Made by a program: the position numbers and the translations under genes
Shown here: piece by piece, positions 1-7,755 of the stretch
How the letters are laid out: each line of letters starts with the position of its first letter
How positions within the stretch are numbered: the first letter of the stretch is position 1
Assembly (NCBI GenBank): GCA_023150835.1
Contig: JAKLKB010000070.1
Span: forward strand, 1 to 31,934
Direction: 5' to 3'
Source of the DNA: Myxococcota bacterium
GTDB taxonomy: Bacteria; Myxococcota_C; UBA6777
Length of the DNA stretch: 31,934 nucleotides
Notes under the pieces: model-generated
Told to the model about the DNA's origin: nothing
Seen by the model: the letters and a program-made list of their open reading frames with translations, nothing else
The model's database searches: none

Positions 1-1943
1 GGGAGAGCGCAGCGTTAGGTGTGCGTGCGGTGCTTGGAGAGAGTGAGGGGGATGTGTTGGTGTTTTTACCCGGGATGCGGGAGATTCGAGACTGTCAGAA
101 AGTGTTGACTCCGTTGGCGCAGGCGAACGATCTGCTATTATGCCCGCTGTATGGGGAACAAAGCATCGCGGAACAAGATATCGCGATGCGTCCTGCCAAG
201 CAGCGCAAGATCATCTTGGCGACCAACGTTGCGGAAACATCGTTGACGATCCAAGGGGTGCGCAGCGTGGTTGATACAGGTTGGGCGCGGAAGTTACGGT
301 ATGATCCAAGCTGTGGTCTGGATCGGTTGGAGACCGAGCGGATCAGTGTAGCAAGCGCCACCCAGCGGGCGGGTCGTGCAGGGCGCGAAGCAGCGGGGCT
401 GTGTTTGCGTTTGTGGTCTCCGCACCTGCGCTTGCAAGAAGAAGATGCGCCCGAAGTGTTGCGTGTCGATCTTTCAGGAGCATTGTTGCAATTGATGGCG
501 TGGGGAGAGCCGAATCCTGCGGGGTTTTCGTGGCTGACTCCCCCACCAGCGCATCATCTTGAGCAAGCTCTTGATCTACTTGGGCAGCTTGACGCGATCC
601 AGCAGGGACAGCTTGCAGAACGCGGTCGTTGGATGGCGCAGATCCCCGTCACGCCGCGTCTTGCGTCGTTTCTGTTGGACGCACAGAAGCGGGGGGTTTT
701 GCAAGAGGCGGGTTTGTTGGCGGCGTTGCTGTCTGAGAAGCATCCGTTTGGTGGGCTGTTGCGTGAGCGCCCACCCCGCGAACTGGCGGAGATCGAGTCG
801 GATCTGATCGATCAGATGAACTTGGTGGAAGAAGTAGATCTTTCGGAGCATCCGCTGTCTGCGCAGTACAGACGCAGCACCTCGCCGTTGCGCCAAGTCC
901 AACAGCAGCTTGTCCAAAGTGTTGCTTCTTCGCCGCGAACAGGGAGCCTGTCTCGTGCGCAGCGCGACGAAGCGCTTGCGAGGGCCTTGCTTGCGGGGTT
1001 TCCAGATCGTGTTGCCCAACGCCGCGACGGAGATCCCCTGCGTGCGGTCTTGGCGAATGGTCGGGGTGTTCGCCTCGATCCGCAAAGCCAAGTCAAACAA
1101 GCGCCGTTGTTTCTTGCGTTGGATGTAGACGCAGGAAAACGTCAGGAACGCGCCGAAGCATGGGCGCGTCAGAACTCTGCGATCCAAGAGGCGTGGTTGG
1201 CCCCGTCTCACCTTCGAGAAGAGCAAGAGATCGCCTTTGATGCTACACGTGGGCGGGTGGTAGGGCAACAAAAGACGCTGTACCAACAGCTTTTGTTGCG
1301 CTCTAGGCCATTTTTACCCGATGCTACGGCTGTTTCTGATCGGCTCGCGCAAGAGGCGGCTCGCGATCCTCTTGTGGCTTTGGGCCTTGATCAGCCCGTG
1401 TATGCGCAGCTTTTGCTGCGTTTGCGTGCGTTGCATCGTTGGCTGCCCGAGGCGAAAGCTCCTGCGTTTGATGAGGCGATGCTACGAGAGCGATTGCCGC
1501 TGTGGTGCTTTGGCAAGCGCTCTTTTGAAGAGATCCGTCAGTTGCCATGGGCCGAGATGTTGTTGGCGGAGCTTTCGTATCCACAACAGCGCACCCTACA
1601 GGAAGAGATCCCCGAACGCATCGAAGTTCCGAGCGGATCGGTGTTGCGGATCGAATACCGCGAAGCGGACGATCCGCCGATCCTTGCGGTGCGCATCCAA
1701 GAAGTGTTCGGTTGGTTGGATACCCCACGCATCGCGAAAGGACGGGTCGCTTTGTTGTTGCATCTGTTGGCCCCGAATCATCGGCCTCAACAAGTGACAC
1801 AAGATCTTCGTAGCTTCTGGCAAAACACATACAACGAAGTGCGCAAAGAGCTTCGCCAGCGTTATCCGAAACATGCGTGGCCTGAAGATCCTTTTTCCGC
1901 CAAAGCCGAACGACGGCCACAACGGAAGAAAACGGGCGTGTGA
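1..1943 (+). CDS. hrpB: ATP-dependent helicase HrpB, C-terminal part (5' end outside window)
   Basis: DEAH-box helicase of the HrpB family, thought to act on nucleic acids; its cellular role is poorly defined. The frame is open to the window edge (first complete codon at position 3), so the GTG at 21 is probably not the start and roughly 190 N-terminal residues, including the Walker A and DEAH motifs, are missing. Visible are GDVLVFLPG (helicase domain 2), the motif V segment ATNVAETSLTI, and motif VI QRAGRAGR. The helicase-associated region follows. The HrpB-specific C-terminal domain is recognisable around EEIPERIEVPSGS, VFGWLDTPRIAKG and the near-terminal YPKHAWPEDP. That C-terminus separates HrpB from the longer HrpA. 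The TGA at 1941 is followed by an interspersed repeat rather than another gene. Confidence 0.95.
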   Translation, partial: ESAALGVRAVLGESEGDVLVFLPGMREIRDCQKVLTPLAQANDLLLCPLYGEQSIAEQDIAMRPAKQRKIILATNVAETSLTIQGVRSVVDTGWARKLRYDPSCGLDRLETERISVASATQRAGRAGREAAGLCLRLWSPHLRLQEEDAPEVLRVDLSGALLQLMAWGEPNPAGFSWLTPPPAHHLEQALDLLGQLDAIQQGQLAERGRWMAQIPVTPRLASFLLDAQKRGVLQEAGLLAALLSEKHPFGGLLRERPPRELAEIESDLIDQMNLVEEVDLSEHPLSAQYRRSTSPLRQVQQQLVQSVASSPRTGSLSRAQRDEALARALLAGFPDRVAQRRDGDPLRAVLANGRGVRLDPQSQVKQAPLFLALDVDAGKRQERAEAWARQNSAIQEAWLAPSHLREEQEIAFDATRGRVVGQQKTLYQQLLLRSRPFLPDATAVSDRLAQEAARDPLVALGLDQPVYAQLLLRLRALHRWLPEAKAPAFDEAMLRERLPLWCFGKRSFEEIRQLPWAEMLLAELSYPQQRTLQEEIPERIEVPSGSVLRIEYREADDPPILAVRIQEVFGWLDTPRIAKGRVALLLHLLAPNHRPQQVTQDLRSFWQNTYNEVRKELRQRYPKHAWPEDPFSAKAERRPQRKKTGV

Positions 1944-1954
1944 TCTTGGTGAGA

Positions 1955-2075
1955 TACGGTGTTCGTGAGAAGTGTACTTGAAGGGTCGATGCGATCCGTT
2001 GTAAACGCCCCGTTGTTGGGAAGCTACGGGGGGCTGCCCCTACGTTTTGCGATCACACACGCTGCGGATTTCGTA
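1955..2075. repeat. Interspersed palindromic element, family 1, copy A
   Basis: About 121 bp. The right end carries CGGATTTCGTA (2065-2075), the terminal inverted repeat of the family. The left end, TACGGTGTTCGTGAG, is diverged but matches the left end of copy F near 31573. The core has the family's GGCTGCCCCTACG block in reverse orientation. It occupies most of the 194-bp gap between hrpB and the 76-aa gene; nothing else is visible there. Confidence 0.7.
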
Positions 2076-2137
2076 TCGGTGGCAGATTTTGCGGGAGATG
2101 AAGGGGAAGCGTGCTGGATCTGTTGTTTTGCGGGGGT

Positions 2138-2368
2138 TTAGGGGAGGTAGCGGGAGACGTACTGGATTAATTCTTCGAGGGTGATGCGGTTGCCCTTGCA
2201 GTCGAAGAGGCAGATCTTGCCTTCTTCGAGGCGGACATCAAAGCCATTTTCGCGGGGTGGGCCAGCGGGACGTCCCGGTGCTGCGGGGGGAGCGCCGTGT
2301 TCACCTTTGTTGAGGATGGCAGCGACAACTGTTGCGATCCCAAGAGATCTTTCTTTGTTTTGTTGCAT
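2138..2368 (-). CDS. Small conserved-looking protein of unknown function (76 aa)
   Basis: I do not recognise a family. The frame stays open far upstream, but the ATG at 2366-2368 is preceded by AGGAG eight bases away, so this start is preferred. The protein has a short helical N-terminus (residues 1-20), a Pro/Gly/Ala-rich linker (about 23-40) and a compact C-terminus (41-76) with FDVRLEEGKICLFDCKGNRI. That segment reads like a small beta-hairpin module, followed by a helix ELIQYVSRYLP. There is no signal peptide, so it is probably cytoplasmic. It is divergent from the alkyltransferase-like gene, and the 365 bp between them contain a family-2 repeat. It could be spurious, but the RBS and the non-repetitive C-terminal sequence favour a real gene. 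Confidence 0.6.
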   Translation of the reverse strand: MQQNKERSLGIATVVAAILNKGEHGAPPAAPGRPAGPPRENGFDVRLEEGKICLFDCKGNRITLEELIQYVSRYLP

Positions 2369-2579
2369 TTGGATTGCTCCTGCGGGTGGATTGGCCTTGT
2401 GCATCGGCCCAAGATGGGCATACTCAAACGTGAACCATCGCGCACAAACGCTTTTGTGAAAGCCGATGTTTCGGATATAGCTTGCTTTGCTCAAGAAAGG
2501 CAAGGATGCGTGATGCAATGCACCGTGGTTCGGGTGTTTGGTGCGTCTGAAATCAGGATTTGTGCGGTTGGAGAGTTTG

Positions 2580-2634
2580 GTGGGGTTCCACCCCACGCCC
2601 CGCCATAGAGCGCGGCTCCCTTGACCCCGTGTGG
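2580..2634 (+). repeat. Palindromic repeat family 2, copy 1
   Basis: GTGGGG-TTCCA-CCCCAC hairpin followed by GCCCCGCC and a CTCCCTTGACCCC block. The same order of blocks occurs on the minus strand at 24389-24445, where the hairpin arms are GTGGGGC/GCCCCAC. It lies in the gap upstream of the alkyltransferase-like gene. The rest of 2369-2733 shows no convincing gene. Confidence 0.55.
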
Positions 2635-2733
2635 TCCTGCGGATCGTTGGTTTCAAAAAACAACATCTCTGCTGATCGAGGCGACGCGAATACGGGAGTT
2701 TTTGTCAACCGCGCAACTTCTATGGAGTGTTCG

Positions 2734-3159
2734 ATGCGATCGTCTAAGTCTATCCATTCTGCTTCGGCTATTAAAACCACGAAGCCATCGACAAATCAGA
2801 CCAAAACACAAGCCAACGGCAAGTCAAGCAAAACGCCCGAATCATCGCGCAGTTTGTGTGATGAGTTGTTGGAGCTTGTGCGCAAGATCCCCGAAGGAAA
2901 GGTTGCAAGCTACGGATACTTGGGCCGATTGTTGTCGCGTCCCTGTTCGGGGTTGGTCGTGGGGAAGCTGCTTGCCAATCCGTACGCCGATGCCCCGTGG
3001 TGGCGGGTCGTGGGCGTGGATGGGACGCTGCTATTGCGTCGCCGCAGCCTGATGTTGGGAGAGGAACAAGCCCGATTGTTGGAGGAGGAAGGCATCGCGT
3101 GGGAGGCCGATGGGCGTGTCAAGATGGCGCTGCATCGGTGGGAAATCGCGGAGGACTGA
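2734..3159 (+). CDS. Alkyltransferase-like (ATL) DNA-repair protein, MGMT family
   Basis: Small MGMT-fold protein. ATL proteins bind O6-alkylguanine in DNA without removing the alkyl group and hand the lesion to nucleotide excision repair. Seen here: the family motif IPEGKVASYGYLG (residues 52-64), a helix-turn-helix-like segment with GKLLANP, and PWWRVVGVDG at 88-97. In active methyltransferases this last motif is PCHR with the acceptor Cys; here Trp replaces the Cys, as in ATLs, and a second Trp replaces the His. The length (141 aa) fits an ATL with a Ser/Thr/Lys-rich N-terminal extension of about 40 residues. The ATG at 2734 has GGAG six bases upstream; the in-frame ATG at 2722 has no RBS. 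Function is inferred from the motif change. Confidence 0.85.
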   Translation: MRSSKSIHSASAIKTTKPSTNQTKTQANGKSSKTPESSRSLCDELLELVRKIPEGKVASYGYLGRLLSRPCSGLVVGKLLANPYADAPWWRVVGVDGTLLLRRRSLMLGEEQARLLEEEGIAWEADGRVKMALHRWEIAED

Positions 3160-3236
3160 GAGGAAGCCTCTGTTGCGAGCCTTGATGAGGGTAAGCGAGA
3201 CGAAGTCTGTATTGCGATGATCGAGACGGGCGGGTA

Positions 3237-4961
3237 TCAGGGGGAGAGTTGGAGGGAGATATCGAGTTTGAAGCCGGTTTTTGCGGGGAGGAAGCGGAAG
3301 GTGGAGAGTTCCATGCCTTGGAGGAAGGGCAAGAAGCCAGCGAGGACCATGCGGGTGGAGAAGGGGAGATTGAGTTGGTTGATAGCGGAGTAGAGGTTGC
3401 GGAGGCTGAGGAGCAAGCCGACGCCGCGTTTTTGTTCGAGGACAGGGGGAATTTGGGAGGGGAAGAGGCGTTGTGCGGAGGCTTGTGCAGCGGAAAGTGT
3501 GAAGGCAAGGGCTTTTCGGTGAAGTGCGATCACAAGGGTGCGGCCAACGATGGTGAGATAAAGTGAAGCGCCCGGGGAGGGGGTGACTTTGTAGAGGGGA
3601 TTTCCGTTGGTGCCGGTGGTTTGTTGGATGGGAGGGAGGTTGCGTTTGGCGGCGATATCGGGGAGAGCGGCCAAGAGGCGGCTTGCTGCGCTCGGGTTGC
3701 GCAGTTCGAGGAAGATGGCGGCTTCGATCAGGCTTGGGACCATCGCGGGGCGGCGTTGGAGATAAGAGACGATCATCGGATCGACGCCAAGCAAGGCAAA
3801 GACAGCGTGGCCTGAAAACATCGGGAGGACTTCTTTTTCGAGATCCATGCCGACGGTGCGGCGGAAGCTGTTGAGTTCGGCAGCGGGATCTTGTCCTGTA
3901 CCACGTTGTGCGGCGCGGCGGGCTTCTGCGATGGAAGTTTGGAAAAGATTGCGCAGGTTGACAGAGACACGGAGGGCGGCGAGGGCGTTTTTGTGGAGCA
4001 TCTTGGCGAGGTTTGCGGGGGTTCCAGCGGTGCGACCGAAGAAGTTGCGGAGGCGCAGGATATCTTGATCTTTGGGAGCATCTGCGACCATAACGGCGCG
4101 TAGTCCGTTGTTTTCGATGTGGAGACCTGCGATCACCCAATCAAAGTTTCCGCGTTGAAGGAGTGGGAGGCCATTTGAGGAGCCTGTGATGTTGCGTTTG
4201 TTTTGCACCAAGATGGCGGCTGTTTCGGCTCCTTTGAGGCGGCGGACCCCTGCGAGGAAAGCAGGGTTGTTGGCCATCGAGGAAGAGGCGGGGAGCTGGA
4301 TCAGGCGTTGGAGGACGGTTTTTCCGTCGAGGTGGGCGGTGGAGGGAGGGATCTGAGCGGTGACTTTTTTGGAGCGGCTGACGAGCAAGACGCGGCGGCC
4401 GAGGACGGTGTAGCTTGCCAAGGCGTCTTGTGGGTTGAGCGGGCCTGCATCTGCCGCACTTGCGGGGGGATACAAGGTGACGACCTTGGAGCCTGCGACG
4501 GTGGATTCTTCGCGTCGAAGGGGTCCAACGGCGAACTTGCCGAGGCGTGCGACAGCTTCCTCGAAGCCCGCTTCATTTTGAGCGGTTCCTGCGACGACAA
4601 CCCACTCTGTGCCTTGGATATCGAGCAAAGTCATCACGCCTGCGCCGTTGCGAACAAAGCCGAGTTTTTCGAGGCTTGCAGCGCTCAACACGTCGATCTG
4701 GTGTTGTGACTTGAGTTGTTCGAGGTAGGCGCGGACTTGCGCACCCATCGGATTTTTGCTTTCAAGTTTTGTCAATAGCCGCCCGAGTTGATTGGGTAGG
4801 CGCCCAAGGACAGGAACCCACGCGACGACTTCGACGTTGGCGGGGAAGTGCAAGAGCAGCTCACGCAAGGCAGGGGAAACGGGGGCGGCTTGGGCAGGAG
4901 AGAGCGCAACAGCCCAATACAAGGCGAAGATCGCGGCGAAAGGGAAAAAGGTTCGTCTCAT
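3237..4961 (-). CDS. Secreted or periplasmic protein of unknown function (574 aa)
   Basis: Residues 1-25 form a typical Sec signal peptide ending AQA, with likely cleavage before APVSPA. The mature protein is about 550 residues with alternating strands and helices, repeated Leu-rich segments and no membrane span or catalytic motif that I recognise. Sections such as ILVQNKRN, AALRVSVNLRNLF and GLLLSLRNLYSAI look like internal repeats of a beta-alpha fold, as in large uncharacterised envelope proteins. It is the last gene of the bcp operon: its ATG lies 14 nt after the stop of the thioredoxin-like gene, and its AGGAG overlaps that stop codon, suggesting translational coupling. An envelope role linked to thiol chemistry is possible but only inferred from context. 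Confidence 0.8.
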   Translation of the reverse strand: MRRTFFPFAAIFALYWAVALSPAQAAPVSPALRELLLHFPANVEVVAWVPVLGRLPNQLGRLLTKLESKNPMGAQVRAYLEQLKSQHQIDVLSAASLEKLGFVRNGAGVMTLLDIQGTEWVVVAGTAQNEAGFEEAVARLGKFAVGPLRREESTVAGSKVVTLYPPASAADAGPLNPQDALASYTVLGRRVLLVSRSKKVTAQIPPSTAHLDGKTVLQRLIQLPASSSMANNPAFLAGVRRLKGAETAAILVQNKRNITGSSNGLPLLQRGNFDWVIAGLHIENNGLRAVMVADAPKDQDILRLRNFFGRTAGTPANLAKMLHKNALAALRVSVNLRNLFQTSIAEARRAAQRGTGQDPAAELNSFRRTVGMDLEKEVLPMFSGHAVFALLGVDPMIVSYLQRRPAMVPSLIEAAIFLELRNPSAASRLLAALPDIAAKRNLPPIQQTTGTNGNPLYKVTPSPGASLYLTIVGRTLVIALHRKALAFTLSAAQASAQRLFPSQIPPVLEQKRGVGLLLSLRNLYSAINQLNLPFSTRMVLAGFLPFLQGMELSTFRFLPAKTGFKLDISLQLSP

Positions 4962-4975
4962 GGAAGATCAGGCTC

Positions 4976-6028
4976 CTAGGGTTTGGGGGGTTGTTGAAGC
5001 ATGCGTTCGATGGATTCGCCGATCTTTTTACCGCCGCCAGCGTGCATGGCGCGGACGAGGCCATCCGGTCCGATCAAGACAAAGGTGGGGACCGTGAGGA
5101 TCTGATAGCGGGCGGATATCTCCCCTTTGGGATCGGCCAAGATCGGGCATTGTAATTTTTGTTCGGCGTGGAAGGTTTTGAGCATGTCCTTGCGCAGGTC
5201 ATCGTCAGCTTGGACGTAGGTGATCAAGCGAAAGCGGTGTTGGTTTTTTTGGGCGTATTGATCGAGGGGTGGGAGTGTGGTGCGGCAATGAGGGCATCCG
5301 ACGGACCAAAAGACCAAGAGGGTGGGGAGTTTTGGAGGTGTGAGGGCGGGTGAGGGTGTGGTGTTGGGGAGGATGGGTTGAGATTGGTAGTTTGGGGCTT
5401 TTTTGCCGATGAGGTCGAGCGGGTTGGGGGAAGCGCCCGGGGCCCGTGTATAGGGGATCTCGACGTTTGCAGCGACTTGTTGGAGGAGTTGGAAGAGGGT
5501 GGTGTGGGGTCGCACCGTTTCGGTGAGCGAGGAAGCGTTGGAGAGGCGGAGGTAGCCTTTGGTGGTGACGATCGAGTAAGACGGGACGTGGCGTGTGAGG
5601 GTGACGTAGGCGAGCAAGCCTCGGCTGTCATCGACCAAGACGGGGAGAGTGATCTTGAGTTGTTGAAGGCGGGTGAAGGCTTGCTTGACTTCTTTTTGGC
5701 TGTTGACTTTGGTGATGGCAAAGAAGCGGATCTTGTCTTTGAACATCGGGAGGTTGGAGGCGGCGTGGGCGGCTTGTAGCTCTGTTTCGGAGCCTTTGTG
5801 TCCGGGCAAGAAGTAGATCATCACGATCGGTATTTTGCCGATGACATCGGTGAAATTGAAGTCTTTGAGGTACGGTTTGGCTTTGGGGCTGGAGGCTTGA
5901 ATGTACTTGACCTTGAAGGGGGGGAAGCGAAAGCCTTTTTGGGCGGATTCTGCGTGGATGTGGGGTGCTTTCCACAGGCCAAGCCAGAGTGTAACTGTGC
6001 AATATCCGATGAATTTGATTGATTGCAT
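4976..6028 (-). CDS. Exported tandem thioredoxin-like protein (TlpA-type)
   Basis: 350 aa with a weak N-terminal signal or anchor (1-28, ending HAES). Two thioredoxin-like halves are visible. The first (about 45-190) has IVMIYFLPGHKGSE where the CxxC would be and a cis-Pro-like HVPSYS (P149), so it lacks redox cysteines. The second (about 205-345) has LLVFWSVGCPHCRTTLPPL with active site CPHC (245-248) and cis-Pro TVPTF (P314). Halves are joined by a Pro/Thr-rich linker. Expected role: thiol-disulfide exchange in the periplasm. The ATG at 6026-6028 is chosen over a longer open frame because of the AGGAAGG just upstream and because the extension is the antisense of mnmE. It lies 50 nt after mnmE and 14 nt before the 574-aa gene. 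Confidence 0.85.
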   Translation of the reverse strand: MQSIKFIGYCTVTLWLGLWKAPHIHAESAQKGFRFPPFKVKYIQASSPKAKPYLKDFNFTDVIGKIPIVMIYFLPGHKGSETELQAAHAASNLPMFKDKIRFFAITKVNSQKEVKQAFTRLQQLKITLPVLVDDSRGLLAYVTLTRHVPSYSIVTTKGYLRLSNASSLTETVRPHTTLFQLLQQVAANVEIPYTRAPGASPNPLDLIGKKAPNYQSQPILPNTTPSPALTPPKLPTLLVFWSVGCPHCRTTLPPLDQYAQKNQHRFRLITYVQADDDLRKDMLKTFHAEQKLQCPILADPKGEISARYQILTVPTFVLIGPDGLVRAMHAGGGKKIGESIERMLQQPPKP

Positions 6029-6078
6029 CGCCTTCCTCGTCGATGGAGGTTGTGTGGAGGGGGTTGGTTTTGACGTGC

Positions 6079-7755
6079 TCACTTTCCGATACAAAAGCGT
6101 GAGAAGATCGCATCCAAGATCGCTTCGGAGGAAAGCTCTCCCGTGATCTCGACAAGGGCTTTTCGTGCGGTGCGAAGGTCTTCTGCGAGAAATTCGGGTC
6201 CGAGTGAAGCGCCTTTTTCGCGGGCTTGGAGGAGCGCGTGAAGGGCCGTTTGTAAGGCGCGGTGTTGGCGTTCGTTGGTGATGATCAGTTCGTGCGCGGG
6301 TGCGGTCTCTTCCATGTGGTGGTGTAACCATTGACGCAACGAATCCAGTCCCTCCCCGTTTTGGCAACTTACGGAAAAACGCGCAAGGGGCGAAAACAGG
6401 GCCATGTCTTGTTCAGAGATCGCGGGAGGGAGATCGCACTTGTTGAGCAAAAGGACGGTAGGACGGCCAGAACAGGCTTGCGCGACTTGGCGATCTTCTT
6501 CTCCAAAAGGCCGAGAGCGATCGAGGACAGCCAAGATCAATTGGGCTTGTTGTGCAGCGCGCAGGGCACGCTCTACTCCGATCTGTTCGATATCTTCGTG
6601 GGTACAAGTGCCTTCTTCGGAGTGTGCGATCGGGGGGGCGGTATCGCGCAGAGCGGATGGGGTATGTGAGGAGGCGTTGTGTGCGGAGGCTGTAGGTTGT
6701 AGAGAAGGGGTGTGTGAGGAGGCGTTGTGTGCGGAGGCTGTAGGTTGTAGAGAAGGGTTGTGGGGGGAGGCGTTGTGTGCGGAGGCTGTAGGTTGTAGAG
6801 AAGGGTTGTGGGGGGAGGCGTCGTGTGCGGAGGCTGTAGGTTGTAGAGAAGGGGTGTGTGGGGAGGGGAGAGCGTGGTTTGGTGTGTAGCGTTGGCGCAA
6901 GCCGGCGGAGTCGATTAGGCGGATCTGTAGGCCACCCAAGGCGATTTGAGCTTCAAGCAGATCGCGTGTTGTGCCGGGGAGGGGTGTGACGATGGCGCGA
7001 TCATCACCATGAAGGCGATTGAAGAGGCTGGATTTTCCGGCATTGGGGCGTCCAAGGAGCAGGAGGGACCAGCCTTGTTGAAGCTGTTTGCCTTGGGCGT
7101 AGGAGTCGGCGAGTTTTCGGACGTCTTGGGTGAAAGCGTCCATCTCGTCAAAGATCAAGCGGACGGAAGCATCGAGGGAAGGATCGAATTCTTCGGGGAA
7201 GTCGATCCAGCTTTCGACGCGGACAGCGAGAGTGAGGGAGCGTTCGGCAAGTTGATCGAGGTGTTGTTTGAGGTCGCCTTGGAGGTGGCGTCGTGCGACG
7301 TGCAGGGCTTGTTCATTTTTGGCGGCGATCAGATCGATAATGGCCTCTGCACGGGTGAGATCGAGGCGACCGTTGAGAAAAGCGCGTCGAGTGAATTCGC
7401 CCGGTTGTGCGGGACGTGCGCCAAGATCGAGGATGACGCGCAAGATCTGCAAGAGGTTGAGTCGCCCACCGTGCATCTGAAACTCGATCACGTCGTCGCC
7501 CGTATAAGAGCGTCCTTTCGGCATCCACACGCCCAAGCCTTCGTCCAAGATCGCGCCCGAAGTGTCGCGGCATTGGCCGAGATACATACGATGAGGCTCC
7601 CATGTTGCGGGGGGGATTGTGCATTGAAAGACGATTTGGGCGATGTCACGGGCTTTTGGGCCGCTGATGCGCAAGATGCCGATGCCACCTTCTCCGATGG
7701 CGGTGGCGATGGCGGCGATGGTGTCGTGGGGTGAGGTCTGTTGTTCTAGATACAA
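6079..7755 (-). CDS. mnmE: tRNA modification GTPase MnmE with a repeat insertion in switch II
   Basis: With MnmG, MnmE installs the cmnm5 group on wobble uridine of certain tRNAs. Motifs numbered from the TTG start: DTIAAIATAIGEGGIGILRI (11-30), GRPNAGKS P-loop (235-242), PGTTRD (260-265), DSAG G3 (282-285), NKCD G4 (438-441), and the C-terminal CIGK that carries the catalytic Cys. The protein is 558 aa against about 450 usually. The excess is one insertion, residues about 288-389, between G3 and the IEQIGVERA segment; it contains four 16-residue repeats (HTPSLQPTASAHNASS type). The N- and C-terminal domains appear intact. The TTG start (7753-7755) overlaps the stop of the SDR gene by 10 nt, and the first residues match the usual MnmE N-terminus. 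No strong RBS is visible, so coupling is likely. Confidence 0.95.
   Translation of the reverse strand: MYLEQQTSPHDTIAAIATAIGEGGIGILRISGPKARDIAQIVFQCTIPPATWEPHRMYLGQCRDTSGAILDEGLGVWMPKGRSYTGDDVIEFQMHGGRLNLLQILRVILDLGARPAQPGEFTRRAFLNGRLDLTRAEAIIDLIAAKNEQALHVARRHLQGDLKQHLDQLAERSLTLAVRVESWIDFPEEFDPSLDASVRLIFDEMDAFTQDVRKLADSYAQGKQLQQGWSLLLLGRPNAGKSSLFNRLHGDDRAIVTPLPGTTRDLLEAQIALGGLQIRLIDSAGLRQRYTPNHALPSPHTPSLQPTASAHDASPHNPSLQPTASAHNASPHNPSLQPTASAHNASSHTPSLQPTASAHNASSHTPSALRDTAPPIAHSEEGTCTHEDIEQIGVERALRAAQQAQLILAVLDRSRPFGEEDRQVAQACSGRPTVLLLNKCDLPPAISEQDMALFSPLARFSVSCQNGEGLDSLRQWLHHHMEETAPAHELIITNERQHRALQTALHALLQAREKGASLGPEFLAEDLRTARKALVEITGELSSEAILDAIFSRFCIGK
6665..6868. repeat. 48-bp in-frame tandem repeat within mnmE
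   Basis: Four copies of a 48-bp unit (6665-6712, 6713-6760, 6761-6808, 6809-6856) and a 12-bp partial copy. The unit begins TGTGAGGAGGCG on the plus strand. Copies are nearly identical, differing mainly in the first dozen bases. Because 48 is divisible by three, the mnmE frame is kept; each unit encodes 16 residues rich in Ser, Ala, Pro, His and Thr. Confidence 0.95.

Noticed and set aside
3031-4140. 369-aa minus-strand frame rich in Arg/Pro/His
   Set aside because: Frame-shifted shadow of the 574-aa gene that also crosses the alkyltransferase-like gene; composition is typical of an out-of-frame read.
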